This document shows positions 27,163-38,200 of a stretch of DNA of 64,000 bases, piece after piece. The translations under genes and the position numbers were made by a program. This DNA comes from Seriola aureovittata. Taxonomy: Eukaryota > Chordata > Actinopteri > Carangiformes > Carangidae. The DNA is taken from positions 23,575,001 through 23,639,000 of the forward strand of contig NC_079382.1 of the NCBI RefSeq assembly GCF_021018895.1. Reading direction: 5' to 3'. The notes beneath the pieces are model-generated. The model ran no database searches. It was given only the letters and a program-made list of their open reading frames with translations, and was not told where the DNA came from. How positions within the stretch are numbered: position 1 is the first letter of the stretch; the number at the start of each line of letters is the position of its first letter.

Positions 27163-27660
27163 TCTGACACACAAATAATCACGTCAACCGGGCGGTTAAA
27201 CCAGAGGCACACAGCACATACAGTAGCTAGTTCATACTAACTGCTAACTACGATGTCACTAACATGACGGCAGACGCTAACAAATTCACGCCGACGTCCA
27301 GTTACTGTATTTGCCACCATGTCTGTTGTTAAAGTTTTACATAAACAACTCAATTAGTAACTAATAGTCGGTACGCGCTGTCGCTAGCTAGCTAGCTGAG
27401 CTGTTGTTTACAGACGCTGGTGTCGCGGACATTTGACACCTGAACAAACGTTAGCTAGCAGCTCGGATATCTCCTCTTTTCCCGGTTTTAAACTTACCGA
27501 GCGGCTCTCGTTCACTCCTGTGTTCAGATATATGCGTCAGATAATCTAAAAAACAACAAAAAACAGTCGTGCTTCTTCTTCCAATGTGCATGAAAAGCAC
27601 CAAATTCACAATTCTTCCAGCATCACATCACCGGAAACTGATTCTGGGCCAACGGACAGG
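27163..27660 (-). promoter_or_regulatory. btbd9: btbd9 5' region: non-coding exon boundary and promoter
   Basis: The exon carrying the start codon begins after a TGTCAG acceptor at 27163, 24 bases before the ATG. A consensus donor (CTCG/GTAAGTT) at about 27498 marks the end of an upstream non-coding exon. The sequence to its right (27499-27660) is CpG-richer with no TATA box, as expected for a housekeeping promoter. The transcription start was not located. Confidence 0.6.
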
Positions 27661-29341
27661 CACTTCCGGTTCGAGAAGCTGGATTTCAAAATAAACGTTC
27701 CTCAAAGTTATTATTCCGCAATTGTTTGCTCTGTACTCTGAAAAAAACATGTTTAAGGGGGATTATGGGTAATTTAATTGTCCTACTTGTGCTGACGCAA
27801 ATGTATGATGACGTTTGTGACTCGTTCTTCGATAACAGCCGTTAAACGCTGTTACACGTTTCCTGTTTTATTGTCGCGTGGAATGACTGCGTGCAATTTT
27901 GAACAAAGCATGACATATACACATATGTACGTATATTTCGTATTTATGTCTATGGAACAAAGCGTCAGATTGTTCCATTATCCAATTTGTACATTCAAAA
28001 GTGAACGAGGAAGTCGAGAACCGGAAACGGACGACTTACTTTCAAAGTAAAAGTCGCATGCTGCAGCGGTCAATTTAAGGAGAGCTAAACTGAATAAATA
28101 CATACAAATTGTCTAAATAATGAACATAAGTCAGAACTGTCCCAAATTTCTGCCAGTCTCCCATGACTGACTGGGAATAAATTACCAACGAACACTGGAA
28201 TTATTACAGTGTTGTGATTCATAAATGAGTGTAATGATTCATTTATTCATTTGATTAAGGTTCTTTGTTACTGGGTTGACATTGTACAATATAAGGTTCT
28301 GCCTGTGGTTTGTAATTTTAGGGGAGAGAACTGCATGTTCACAAATATTGACTAAACTGTGCTGGGACACCCGAGGTAGCAAAATAAATCCGGCCCATAC
28401 TTGGGCCACATGCTTGTTTTCCTCTGGTCCAGTATACGCCTGGTTCTACGGCCTGAATCTGGCCCATACACAGCCTGATTGTCAGATGCAACTTCCACAT
28501 CTGGACTAATTCCAGCACATAAACATATGAAAATCTTGCAGCTGTCAGACAACACAGGAGGAAAACAGCCGGACTCTGCCCAGATATGGAAGTAATATGG
28601 GCCAGACTCGGGCCGAGAACACAGGTATATGTTGGACTAGAGGTGTCACTTTTACTACAGGAATAAAAAATGTTAATTCCTAAAAAGGGCTGGATTCACC
28701 TTTTAATGCACAATCCATAATTATGATAGTATTCAATCCTCAAAGCAGAAAAATAACAGACTAAAATTATAAATATTAAAGTCATTATGGAAGCCTATAC
28801 AGGACTTTATTATTTCCATGACAGCATTGTCATTTTTCAATCACACGTGTTCTAGGATGACACTGGACTGGACTGATGAGCAAAGCATTTAATCCTTTAC
28901 TAGCACTCAGACAGTGGTTATATTTCTACTAGTGAAAGAAAGCCAAACATACAGGTCAAACCATATTATCTTGAATAAAGCAACAAAATTCTAAATCAAA
29001 ATCAGTGCATCAAAACATTCTCGCTCTAAATATATGATCATGCGAGAACAATCCAAGGAGATTAGATGTACTCCTTTACAACAAAATAAACATGAAATAA
29101 ACTACTGACCCACAAAGGTGAAATGACAGAGAACGAGCTCAACTGAAGGACAAACAAGAACTTCCTTCTGACCAGTTATAAAGACTAAAAACAACATCAA
29201 AGAAAAATCAATAAAACTGCTCAACCTTCAGAATTATTGCCTCTACTTTTTACACTGTGACACTAGCTAACCTACAACACCCCCTTGTGGTTCAGAAGCT
29301 GTTTACACCAATCCATCCTGACAGTGATCAGATGTGATTGG
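27661..29341. other. Intergenic between btbd9 and Ig receptor gene A
   Basis: No gene is seen. The segment 28380-28615 is a dispersed repeat rich in GGCCCA and TGGGCC motifs. Part of it (28555-28610) is the reverse complement of the sequence into which the LTR at 29802 inserted. The rest is A/T-rich DNA and the likely 3'UTR of gene A. Confidence 0.5.
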
Positions 29342-32300
29342 TTAAGTGATGCTGGCGTAGAGGCTGCTGGGCTCAGCAGAGGGAGTTCTCACAGTGCTGT
29401 AGGTCACAACATCCTTTTCATGATCGTCATTTTTACTCCCAACCTGGAGGGAAACAAATCAACACAACACAATTACTGTAAATCCAACACACTGGGACAT
29501 CATAAACCCTAACAACATGTAAAGCAACACGACGTAACACAACACTGTGGAGGAGCAGGGATGTCACAGGAAACGTAATAAAGCATTTCCTTCATTTCAT
29601 ATTTTAAAAGGCATTAAAAACAGGAATTGTAAAAAGAATTAATAAATGATTAATCCATCAATAAATATTTAAAAGTGAATTTACAAAAACAGCATAAAAC
29701 TCTCATTAAATAAACTATTTATAGATACATTTATTAATTCATGAATAAATAATAGACTTTGAAGAACTACCTGTAGTCTGGCCCATATTACTTCCACATC
29801 TTGTCACAACGGTCCCCAGGCCTTAGTGTTTTATGTCTGTCTTCTCATTTCCTGTTTTATTTTGGTAGTTTTCCCTCTTGTGTCTTTACTTCCTCCTGGG
29901 TGATTACCTGCTTTTTCCCTGATGTGTGTCACCTGTGTCTCGTTATCCCCACAGTATTTATTCCCGGTTTGTCCCTTTTCACTTTGCCAGTTTGTTTTCT
30001 TCCATAGTGAGTGACTTACCAGCGTTATCCTGATTGCTACCTTGAGAGAGACTTTATTTGTGACCCGTTTCCTGAGACCTGCCTGTCCCCTGTCGGTACC
30101 TTTGCCTTGTCCTGCCCGCCTGACCACGTCTCTGCTTTTACCCACTGGATCCATCGCCTGTCTCCAGTGGGCTTGCCAGGCTGTTGTTGGTTTTTTATTG
30201 AGTTGTACAATAAACTGCCTGATTGTCAACTGGCTCTCGGATCGTGCTTTTGGGTTCTACCTTGTGTCCCGAGCCTGACACATCTGGGCAGAGTCCGGCT
30301 GTTATCCTCCTGTATATATTATATATACCGTATTGTTTATTATATTTCCCCACTGGCCATGGGATGTAACAAGCTCTCTAATTGGTTAGTTCGCCAACCA
30401 GTCTTATCAGGTTTTACCAGCACTGAAGCCTACAGAGAGGCTAACAGGAGAAGCTAAATGGCTACGCTAATCGATTAGCTAACAGGAAAAGGAAAAGCAG
30501 CTGGGAAATGGAAATTGAAGAGGGAATCCAGGAATGTGTTCACATTTGTAAAATGTCTTTTCAAATTCTATTGTATTTATAAATGGTTTATTTAATTGGA
30601 GTTTTATTTTGTTTTTGTAAATGCATTTTTTAATCTTAAATATTTATTGATGGATTAATCATTTATAAATTCTTTTTACAATTCTTATTTTTAGAATATG
30701 AAATTAAGGAAATGCTTTATTACTTTATCACAAAATGACATCCACAGACTCTTTTATTAAACTGCTGAAAACTATTGTTTCCTGTCTCACCACCATCACC
30801 TGTTCAACCAGTCAGACAGCTCACCTGGGCTCTACTGTCGGTCTTCTTGGTGTAGCTGATGGAGGCGTAGGAAACACCTTCTTCAGGATCAGCCTGCACA
30901 GTGAACATTATAATTTTATTTGATTGGGACAATACATGTTAATGAACACCAGCACAAAACACATGATGTAAACACAGCAGATTGTAGCAGAAATGCTAAT
31001 TTACCTGCACAGGAAACAAAACAAGTAAAAAATGATCAGAGATCTGGTTTGACTGGAGCCAGTGTTTGAGAAGTGTCTCAGAGGTGGGACATGTAGGACA
31101 CTGACTCTTCTAACTTTATTCTATTTGATCAGAAGCAGCACTTTAACTTCTATTACTTCTGCCAAGGATGGTCAGAGGAGTTTATCTTATTTTAATGGTG
31201 GTTTGACCTCTGACCTCTGCTCTCACAGTCAACCGTTTGACATGATCTAGTTGCATCATTTAACTTCCTCTTTTTATATTCGTGGTCACATTTTCACACA
31301 GACAACTGTGTGGGTGTGTTTCACACAGAAGCAACAGCAGCAGGACTGAGTGAAGAGTGTGAGCTCACCGTGTCCCGACTGGTCTCTGGAGCAGACTGAG
31401 TCACTGTAGGGTTAGACGTCAGCGCCTGGACAAACACAGGCAGTTCAGTTAATACAGATGTTGTCAAAGCACAATACAAACAACAGCTGTACAACATATG
31501 CAACACATCTGTGCAGCTTTGACCTTTAGCTACTAAAACCTAATCACTTCATCCTTGAGTCATGGTGAAAGTTGGTGCCAAATTTCAAGAAGTTCCATCA
31601 AGGCGTTACTGAGATAGTGTCCACGAGAACGGGACGGATGGACGGTCAACCTGAGAACCAAAAGGCCGCCGCTCTGACTGAACCACACACCTATATATAA
31701 TATTTTTTTAATTTTATGTGTTTATACTCTATTTTGCCCCCCACCCCACACACAAACACACACCCCCCACACACAAACACACACACACACACACAAACAC
31801 ACACCCCCCACACACAAACACACACACACACACTAATTTCTTTAACTTTAGAATCAAACTCAAAGACTTTCTTACCTCAGTGTCACCCTTCCCTGAAAAG
31901 ACACAAAGAAAAGTCGACTAAAGCAATAAAATAAAAGTTTTATTAAAATTTGTTGTTTCTGAAAGTTTCATGTGTAAACAGTCTCACCTTTAGTTCTCTT
32001 CCACCTGATCACAACAAGCATTAAAACCGCTACCAAAGCCACGACCACGATGAGACACAGCCACAACCAGTCTGGAAAGACAAACATCATCAAGTGTCTC
32101 AGCTGCAGCTTCGTTTTCTGTCCACATCAAAAACCCACTTCACTCAAGGTCCACTTACTAGTTCTTCCTGGAGCTTTCAACAGCATGTCTCATTGGAAAT
32201 GTTGTTTAAAGCTCCACAAAACACTCGTAGGTGCAACAAAAGTGAATTTAACCGTTTAGTGTTGGAGGTGTAAGATATGATGCTGAGGAAAAATAAAATG

Positions 32301-32507
32301 GCTGTAAGTTGAGAAAATTCTTCAGCGGAAGAAAGGAAGATTTCAAAATGGTGGTTTGTCAGCGTTTCACAACATTCAGTCGTTTGCTAATGAAAGAAAA
32401 CAAACCACAGACCAACAGAACAAAGACACAAAGTGTGTGAAAGTAGTTTTGCCTTCATGTCTGCTGAGACTGAGTTTAGTGTCGGACTGAGAGCTGGACG
32501 ATCGAGT

Positions 32508-32553
<46 letters not shown>

Positions 32554-33704
32554 CATCACACTGAAGCTCCACTGGTTGTAGATGCTGTCGTGCTCTCACC
32601 TGCCTTCATGTTGTTTTCTGTTGCTTTGGTTTCGTCCTCACCTGGACCAATGAACAAACCAACAAGCCGTTTAGAAAACGCCTCATGTTCACCATCTGCA
32701 GGTGATAGACGCTCATCAGCTCATCATGTTCTTACCTGACTCCTCAGGTGAGGCCTGGATGGGGAAGGTCAGCTGTTTCTTGTTGTTATCATCAGTCACG
32801 TTACATGAAAAGATCTTATACCTTGATCCATAAATGTAATGAGAAGTCTGAAAACTCACAGAGGCGCTGCAGCGAGACTGTGATGTCAAGAATTCACGGT
32901 GATCTTTACCCACATCTTTACCCTGATACAACCACTTCACTGAGTGTTTACAGTCTCTATACGTCGACACAGAGCAGGTGAACTTCACCTCATCACCGTC
33001 CTTCTGTTCAGTTACTGGTGAAGACGGAGACATTGAGAGAGAAAGACAAGAGAGAAATGAACTTCATCACTGTAATAATCATCATGATTGTAAAGTTTCA
33101 GTGTTTTGTTCTAACAGACAGTTTGATGTAAATACTCACTGTTAACAACAGACAGATAAACCCAAGAGTCTGAACCTTGTTGTGTTCCTGATTTGTCAAA
33201 CTGTCTGCAGGTGTACAGACCAACATCTTCAGCTGAGACCTTCTTCACAACCAGAGAACACTTCTCTTTCAGACTCAGTCTGTCTGATTTAGATCTGGCG
33301 TCTTTATGAATCTTCCCAAGTTCAAACAGTGGTACTGATGAGCTGCTTCCTGAACCGCTGAAGAGCCAGGTCGTACCGTCACATTCAACCTGATCTTCTC
33401 TCAGACTCCCACAGGACAAAGTGACGTCACCTCTGACTCTGACAGTGATGGATGATGAATCTTGTCCAGCTGCTGCTGAGGAGACGTCGGAGGAATAAAA
33501 ATGTTACAGTTAATGTGCAGATAATGTAAGACAGAGCAGACACAGAGCGCTCTCAGTTAAACGAAGGTTAGGTAATGAGGTAACATTAATGATGGCTGTT
33601 ATTTAGAATCATTTGCTGAGTGTCCTTTTACCTGTGAACTGAAGCACCAGGATCAGAAACAAAGACGATTCAAACCACCTGAGTTCGACCATCCTCTCTG
33701 TCAT
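29342..33704 (-). CDS. Ig receptor gene A: two-Ig-domain, ITIM-bearing type I membrane receptor
   Basis: Nine coding exons: 33632-33704 (signal), 33140-33469 (V-like Ig), 32736-33014 (second Ig), 32600-32641 (hinge), 31988-32071 (transmembrane), 31876-31892, 31369-31425, 30825-30893 and 29342-29443. Total 350 aa. All phases and splice sites agree. Domain 1 has B- and F-strand cysteines (TLSC, LYTC) plus an extra pair (VECD, KEKC), and the AEDVGLYTC motif. Domain 2 repeats the four-cysteine plan (FTC, RDC, SRC, FSC) with a core KWL tryptophan. The transmembrane stretch is uncharged and followed by WKRTK. The tail has three ITIM-type motifs, VSYASI, VTYSTV and SLYASI, the last near the C-terminus. 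Such motifs recruit SHP phosphatases or related SH2 proteins, so an inhibitory leukocyte receptor is inferred. The ligand is unknown. I cannot assign it to a named family. Remote kinship with fish CD300/pIgR-like or novel immune-type receptors is possible. Confidence 0.85.
29555..30750. mobile_element. Palindromic DNA element with ~170-bp inverted arms, split by an LTR
   Basis: The left arm (about 29555-29720) and right arm (about 30555-30750) are reverse complements: aataaagcatttccttcatttcat faces atgaaattaaggaaatgctttatt, and attaataaatgattaatccatc faces gatggattaatcatttataaat. A third, isolated arm copy lies at about 59733-59879 in crip2. The middle is occupied by an LTR (29802-30280). It sits in the last intron of gene A. 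Confidence 0.75.
29802..30280 (+). mobile_element. Solo LTR, 479 bp, with perfect 5-bp target duplication
   Basis: It starts TGTCACAACGG and ends GAGCCTGACA, the TG...CA form of an LTR. It is flanked by catct on both sides (29797-29801 and 30281-30285). A polyadenylation signal AATAAA lies at 30209-30214. No internal retroelement genes are present, so it is a solo LTR left by recombination. The end motif is of the kind seen in fish Ty3/Gypsy-type elements, but the family is inferred. Confidence 0.85.
31525..31675. repeat. Dispersed fish repeat, one of six copies in the window
   Basis: It carries the shared series gacctttag(c/g)..acc(a)aaa.cctaatca, catccttgagt, gccaaatttcaagaagttcc and gtccacgagaacgggacgga. 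Other copies or fragments lie at about 33915-34245, 43495-43575, 46715-46935 (inverted), 59015-59200 and 61270-61485. None encodes protein. Several copies contain TGACCTTTGACC-like half-sites. Confidence 0.8.
31738..31833. repeat. Imperfect CA-rich minisatellite
   Basis: ACACA/CCCCC-rich units with internal duplication of caccccccacacacaaacac, in an intron of gene A. Reading frames over it are artefacts. Confidence 0.85.
32510..32548. repeat. (GA)n microsatellite shared by genes A and B
   Basis: About 18 AG units lie in the intron between hinge and transmembrane exons. The same repeat with identical left flank (gagagctggacgatc) occurs in gene B at about 38157-38180 with fewer units. It therefore predates the duplication and has changed length since. 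Confidence 0.9.
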
Positions 33705-34560
33705 TTTTCTTCGTTCTACTTCCAGTAAATGTGAGACTCTAAAGACAAGTGTCGTATCAACTTCCTGTAATTCGTCCAGTGTCACTTCCTCTTCAGTGAC
33801 TTTTAAAGACAGTCCTTCTTTTCTCTGTAGTAGCAGGTGTTGCTGTGTTCAAACATCACCTCCACTCTTCCTTTGCTTCAGTGACGTTCATATCTCAACA
33901 GAGAACTAGATTCACCACCTCATGGTCGTATCCCTCCGCCACTCAGACTAGTTTCAGGTTACATCCTGTTTATCCCGAGTCAGATTATAAAACACTGGTG
34001 TGAAATTCTGTCATAATTTCTGTGTGAGGTCTTGATTAATGGCTACAAAGTGTTTTGAGGTCACGCTGACCTTGACCTTTAGGCACCAAAACCTAATCAG
34101 TTTATCCTCAAGTCAAGTGAATGTTTCAGCCACATTTGAAGAAGTTCCATCAGACAGCTGAGATATCGTGTCCACGAGAACGAGACGGACGTACGAACAA
34201 CATGAAAACAATATGGCGGCTCTGGCTGTCGCGGGGGAATAATAAACTGTTAAACTTACTACACATCAGACAACAGCAGGTGACAGGTGACATTTATGAT
34301 GCTCAGTTACATTTCAAGCTGACGTGATATCGGGTTATTACAGCTGCTATTCATGTTGTGCTGCTCGTTGACCCACAGCGCCCCCCTCTGGACAGCAAGG
34401 CTTCATACAGCAGGAAATCCTGAAACTAATCACTGAACAACTGTAACAAAAAAAAAAAAACACATAAAAACATCAATTTTGGAAATGAGAAGTAACATTA
34501 CATTATCTAATGAACTAATCAGTCATCAATGTAAAATATCTGTAATGAGATGTAACTACA

Positions 34561-35153
34561 TGTCAGGCAGGACTCAGACGCAGAGAATAAGTGAACAGTT
34601 GGCTTTATTGAAATCACCGGAGACCTGAGACAGAGTGACAAACAAATGGCTATGAAAAAGACTAGACACTAAACTCTGAAACAAAAACACTCCAGGAGGA
34701 GAAAAAAGCTCTAGTCAAAAGAAACAAACAGGGAAACACAAAACGCCACCTGGCGGAGGATCTATGATAATAAATAATAACTACACGAAATAAAAATCAC
34801 TCATAACGAGGATAAACTAAGGGCTATGAACTTAGCTATGGTAAGAAATTACAAACAAAAATTCACTCTTCACGAGGTACGAACAGCTTACTTGGAAGGT
34901 CACTATGGACATGGACAAAGGCTCGGGTGCAGGACGAGGACGAAGACACTCTGGGACAAGACAAGGGGAACACAGACTATTTAAACACATGGAGGGAAAT
35001 AGGGAACAGGTGGAAACACTCAGGGCAATCAGACTGAGACACATGAGGAAGGGCAAGTGACCTGAAACAAGAGGAGAGTTACTTTTCAAAATAAAACAGG
35101 AAATGACAGGACAAAACAAACCCAGGACAAGACAAGTTCACCACGGTGTGACA
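34561..35153 (-). mobile_element. Solo LTR, 593 bp
   Basis: The ends are TGTCAGGCAGG and GGTGTGACA, with flanks ctaca and ctacg, a 5-bp target duplication with one mismatch. On the minus strand an AATAAA signal (plus-strand tttatt at 34604-34609) precedes the end CTGCCTGACA. The layout matches the LTR at 29802 in inverted orientation, but the internal sequences differ, so they are related families rather than recent copies. It lies between genes A and B. Confidence 0.75.
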
Positions 35154-35201
35154 CTACGCTGGCTTTTTATGGTTTTGGTTTGTTGACGGAGGCGTAAAGG
35201 C

Positions 35202-38200
35202 TCATGGGATCAACGCTCCAGCAGAAGAAGAGGAAGGTTTCACTGTGCTGTAGGTCACAGCATCATCATCATCATCATCATCATCTTCAGCCACAACCTG
35301 GGAAACGACAGAAACAGCTCAACACATTAATTACACAACATTAAATGACACAGGATCAAAGAAGTAAAAGCAATATTTGTGATTCCTTTATTTATTTATT
35401 TCCTGGGAACTTTTTTTTATTATAGAACATCACCAGTAAATGCTAACCTTGACACAAATCCTCCTTTGGTATCGCTCTGTTGATAAAACACATTAGCCAC
35501 TATAAAATATTACTCACAAAAAAGCTCACTAACTAGCCTTGCACTTGCGAGTTAGCCTAGCGAGCTAATGTCAAGACAAGTAAGTAGACTGTCGACTCTA
35601 ACAGAAGTTTTGGTTCTTCATTCATAATAAATGGTGTTTTATGGAGAATTTTTCACATGAATATTAGAAATTGAAGAGTTGTGACTCTGACATCCTCAGA
35701 GTGTAAAACAGAACCTTTTAAATCTGTCCTGTGGGTAAAATTCTTTGCTGAAATGTTTCCAATGCCAGAAATGACGGCCATCTTGAAATTTCAAGTTGCT
35801 GGTGGGATTTTTCAAAGTAATGGCCCCAGAAGTAAAAATACACATATTCTGCTGCTTGTATCCACATTTGAGAGATTATTGCAGTTATCTGCTGCACTGC
35901 TTCGTTTTACTGATAAAATATTAGTTTCCTTTTCATTGCTGAAAATGTTTTTAAAGTCAGTAACATCACCAGACAGACAACTCACCCGAGCTTTACTGTT
36001 GGTCTTCTTGGTGAAGCTGATGGAGACGTAGGAAACACCTCCTTCAGGATCAGCCTGCACATGAAGACTGAGTCAGTAACACGTGGATTTCACTGAGTTC
36101 TATTGTATAATAACAGTGAGTGTCTGTGATCTCACCGTGTCCTGACCGGTCTGTGGCGCAGACGGAGTCTCTGCTGGGTTTAAGCTCAGCTCCTGGAAAC
36201 ACAAATCGTTCTAGTTACACTTGGTCAAACATGATTTCTATGAAGGCGACGAAGCATCAGAGAGGACGGTTGCTATGGAGGCCGTTTGCTCCTGGTTTAT
36301 CCTCCAGGGTCATGTGACAAAGCTGAACTCTCGTAATTATATGTCGATCGCTTACTCACAGTGTTTTCCTTCCTTCCTCTTCTGTTCCCTGTGAAGACAA
36401 AAGACAAAGTCGACTTCAGCTCCCTCAGTTAAAATCCAGGTTTATTAAAACTTCATGTTGTACAAAAGTTTCATCAGTGAATCTTCTCCACCTTCAGTTC
36501 TCTTCAACTTCATGACCGCCACAGCAATCATCAGGAGCACTAATAAAGCCACGCCCCCAAGGACAAACCACCACCAACCTGGACAGAGGATGAAAACATT
36601 AAAAACACTGTGGCTGCAGTTTTCTGCTGCGTTCACAATCCTGCAGCTGAAAGAGAGAAAAGCACATCTTCTCCAAAGCTGGTGAAGCATGAACCTGCTG
36701 AGGCGAAGGAAACACATTCAGCAGGAGATCTAGAAGTTTCCTGTGAACACAATGAGTCACGATAAAGTTCCTCATTCCTCATGACACTTTACTCTCCCTA
36801 CATGTCAGTACTCTGTCCTCCACAGTAAAGGAGGAAGTTTGTCGTTCGTCCGTGGACACGCAGATGTTTTCTGATCTGATGTGTGTATTGACAGAAGATC
36901 ATTTGTTGGTGTTTGCAAATCTGAATCTGTTTTATGACGCGACAGAACTATGAGTAATGTTTGGTTCGGTTTATGGAAACATCAGAGACCTTCGTAGACG
37001 TGGTTGAGATATAAACCGATTGGTTAGTGTTGGGGAACAACTGTGGTCCTGGTTGAAAGAGGCCCACATTGATTTTTGGTTGGAAATGTAAAGCGAACAC
37101 TGATCTCCCACGTCAGTCGAGTCCTCTGAACTAAACAACACAACAGATTGTTGTTGCCACGGTGATGTTAAGGTCCAGTTAGCTCGGTCAAGTTAAGGGA
37201 ACGACAGTGGTGATGGCGGAAAGGATCCAACGCTGCTGTTTCTCTGGCGAACACAGTCTCTAAGTAAAGGAGAAAGTCGTCTTAAATTGACCATCACACA
37301 AAGGTCGTTTGGTATTTTTCCCATCGGGATGAAGTGAGACTGTCCTGCTGTAAAATAACGAGCCCGGAAGTCGCTTGTGTCGCATCGGTTGGAGGCTGCA
37401 ATTGAAGATCGATTGCGACCATCAGGTGGATCCTTCGTTCCGAACCTCTCCCCACATTCATTGTGCGCAGGACATGAAACAAACAACAACGATAACGATA
37501 CAACTGTTAAAAACAAGGGCCTTAAATTAACCTCAAGTTTTTGTGAAAAAATCATGTGTTGTCAAGGTTGCTAGGCAACAGGAGCTGGTAAGGGCGGCAA
37601 CAGCTGCTGACACGGTGAAAATCCTCCATTGTTCAGACCGTCCTGTAGACTGTTCTCAGTCTAAAACCACATCATGTACTTCCTGTGATAAGTATGATGT
37701 CACTTCCTCCTTGTGATTAAACTCATGTCGTTCTTCTCTCTGAGATCTTTAACATTAATTTCTCTCTGATCAACAGTGACTAACCAACCAACAGTGAAGA
37801 GGTCAGAGCAGTCGGTGGAGAACTGACTGTGGGATCAACACTGACTATAAAAAGAAGAAATATGATTCTGTATTGTGTCGATCTGTATCAAGAAAAACAT
37901 GTTAAGACTCCTCAGGCTCACAGAGAATCATGTCCCATGATGCATCTGGGACAATGACCATGTATTTCACCTCATGAAAAGAAGAAGAGGAAAGAGGAAG
38001 TTGAGCGTTAGTTCAGATAAATGTTTGCATGATTAATCAAATAATCATCTGTTGATTAGAAAACAGCTGATGTTTGACAACAGACATGAACACAGCTGGT
38101 TTCATGGCTGAAAACAGCACAAGTGGTCGGACTGAGAGCTGGACGATCAAGTGTCAGAGAGAGAGAGAGAGAGAGAGAGATCACACTGAAGCTCCACTGG

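Noticed and set aside
30011..30457. 148-codon plus-strand open frame
   Set aside because: It runs across the solo LTR and into its flank. It shows no domain and lacks splice or start support.
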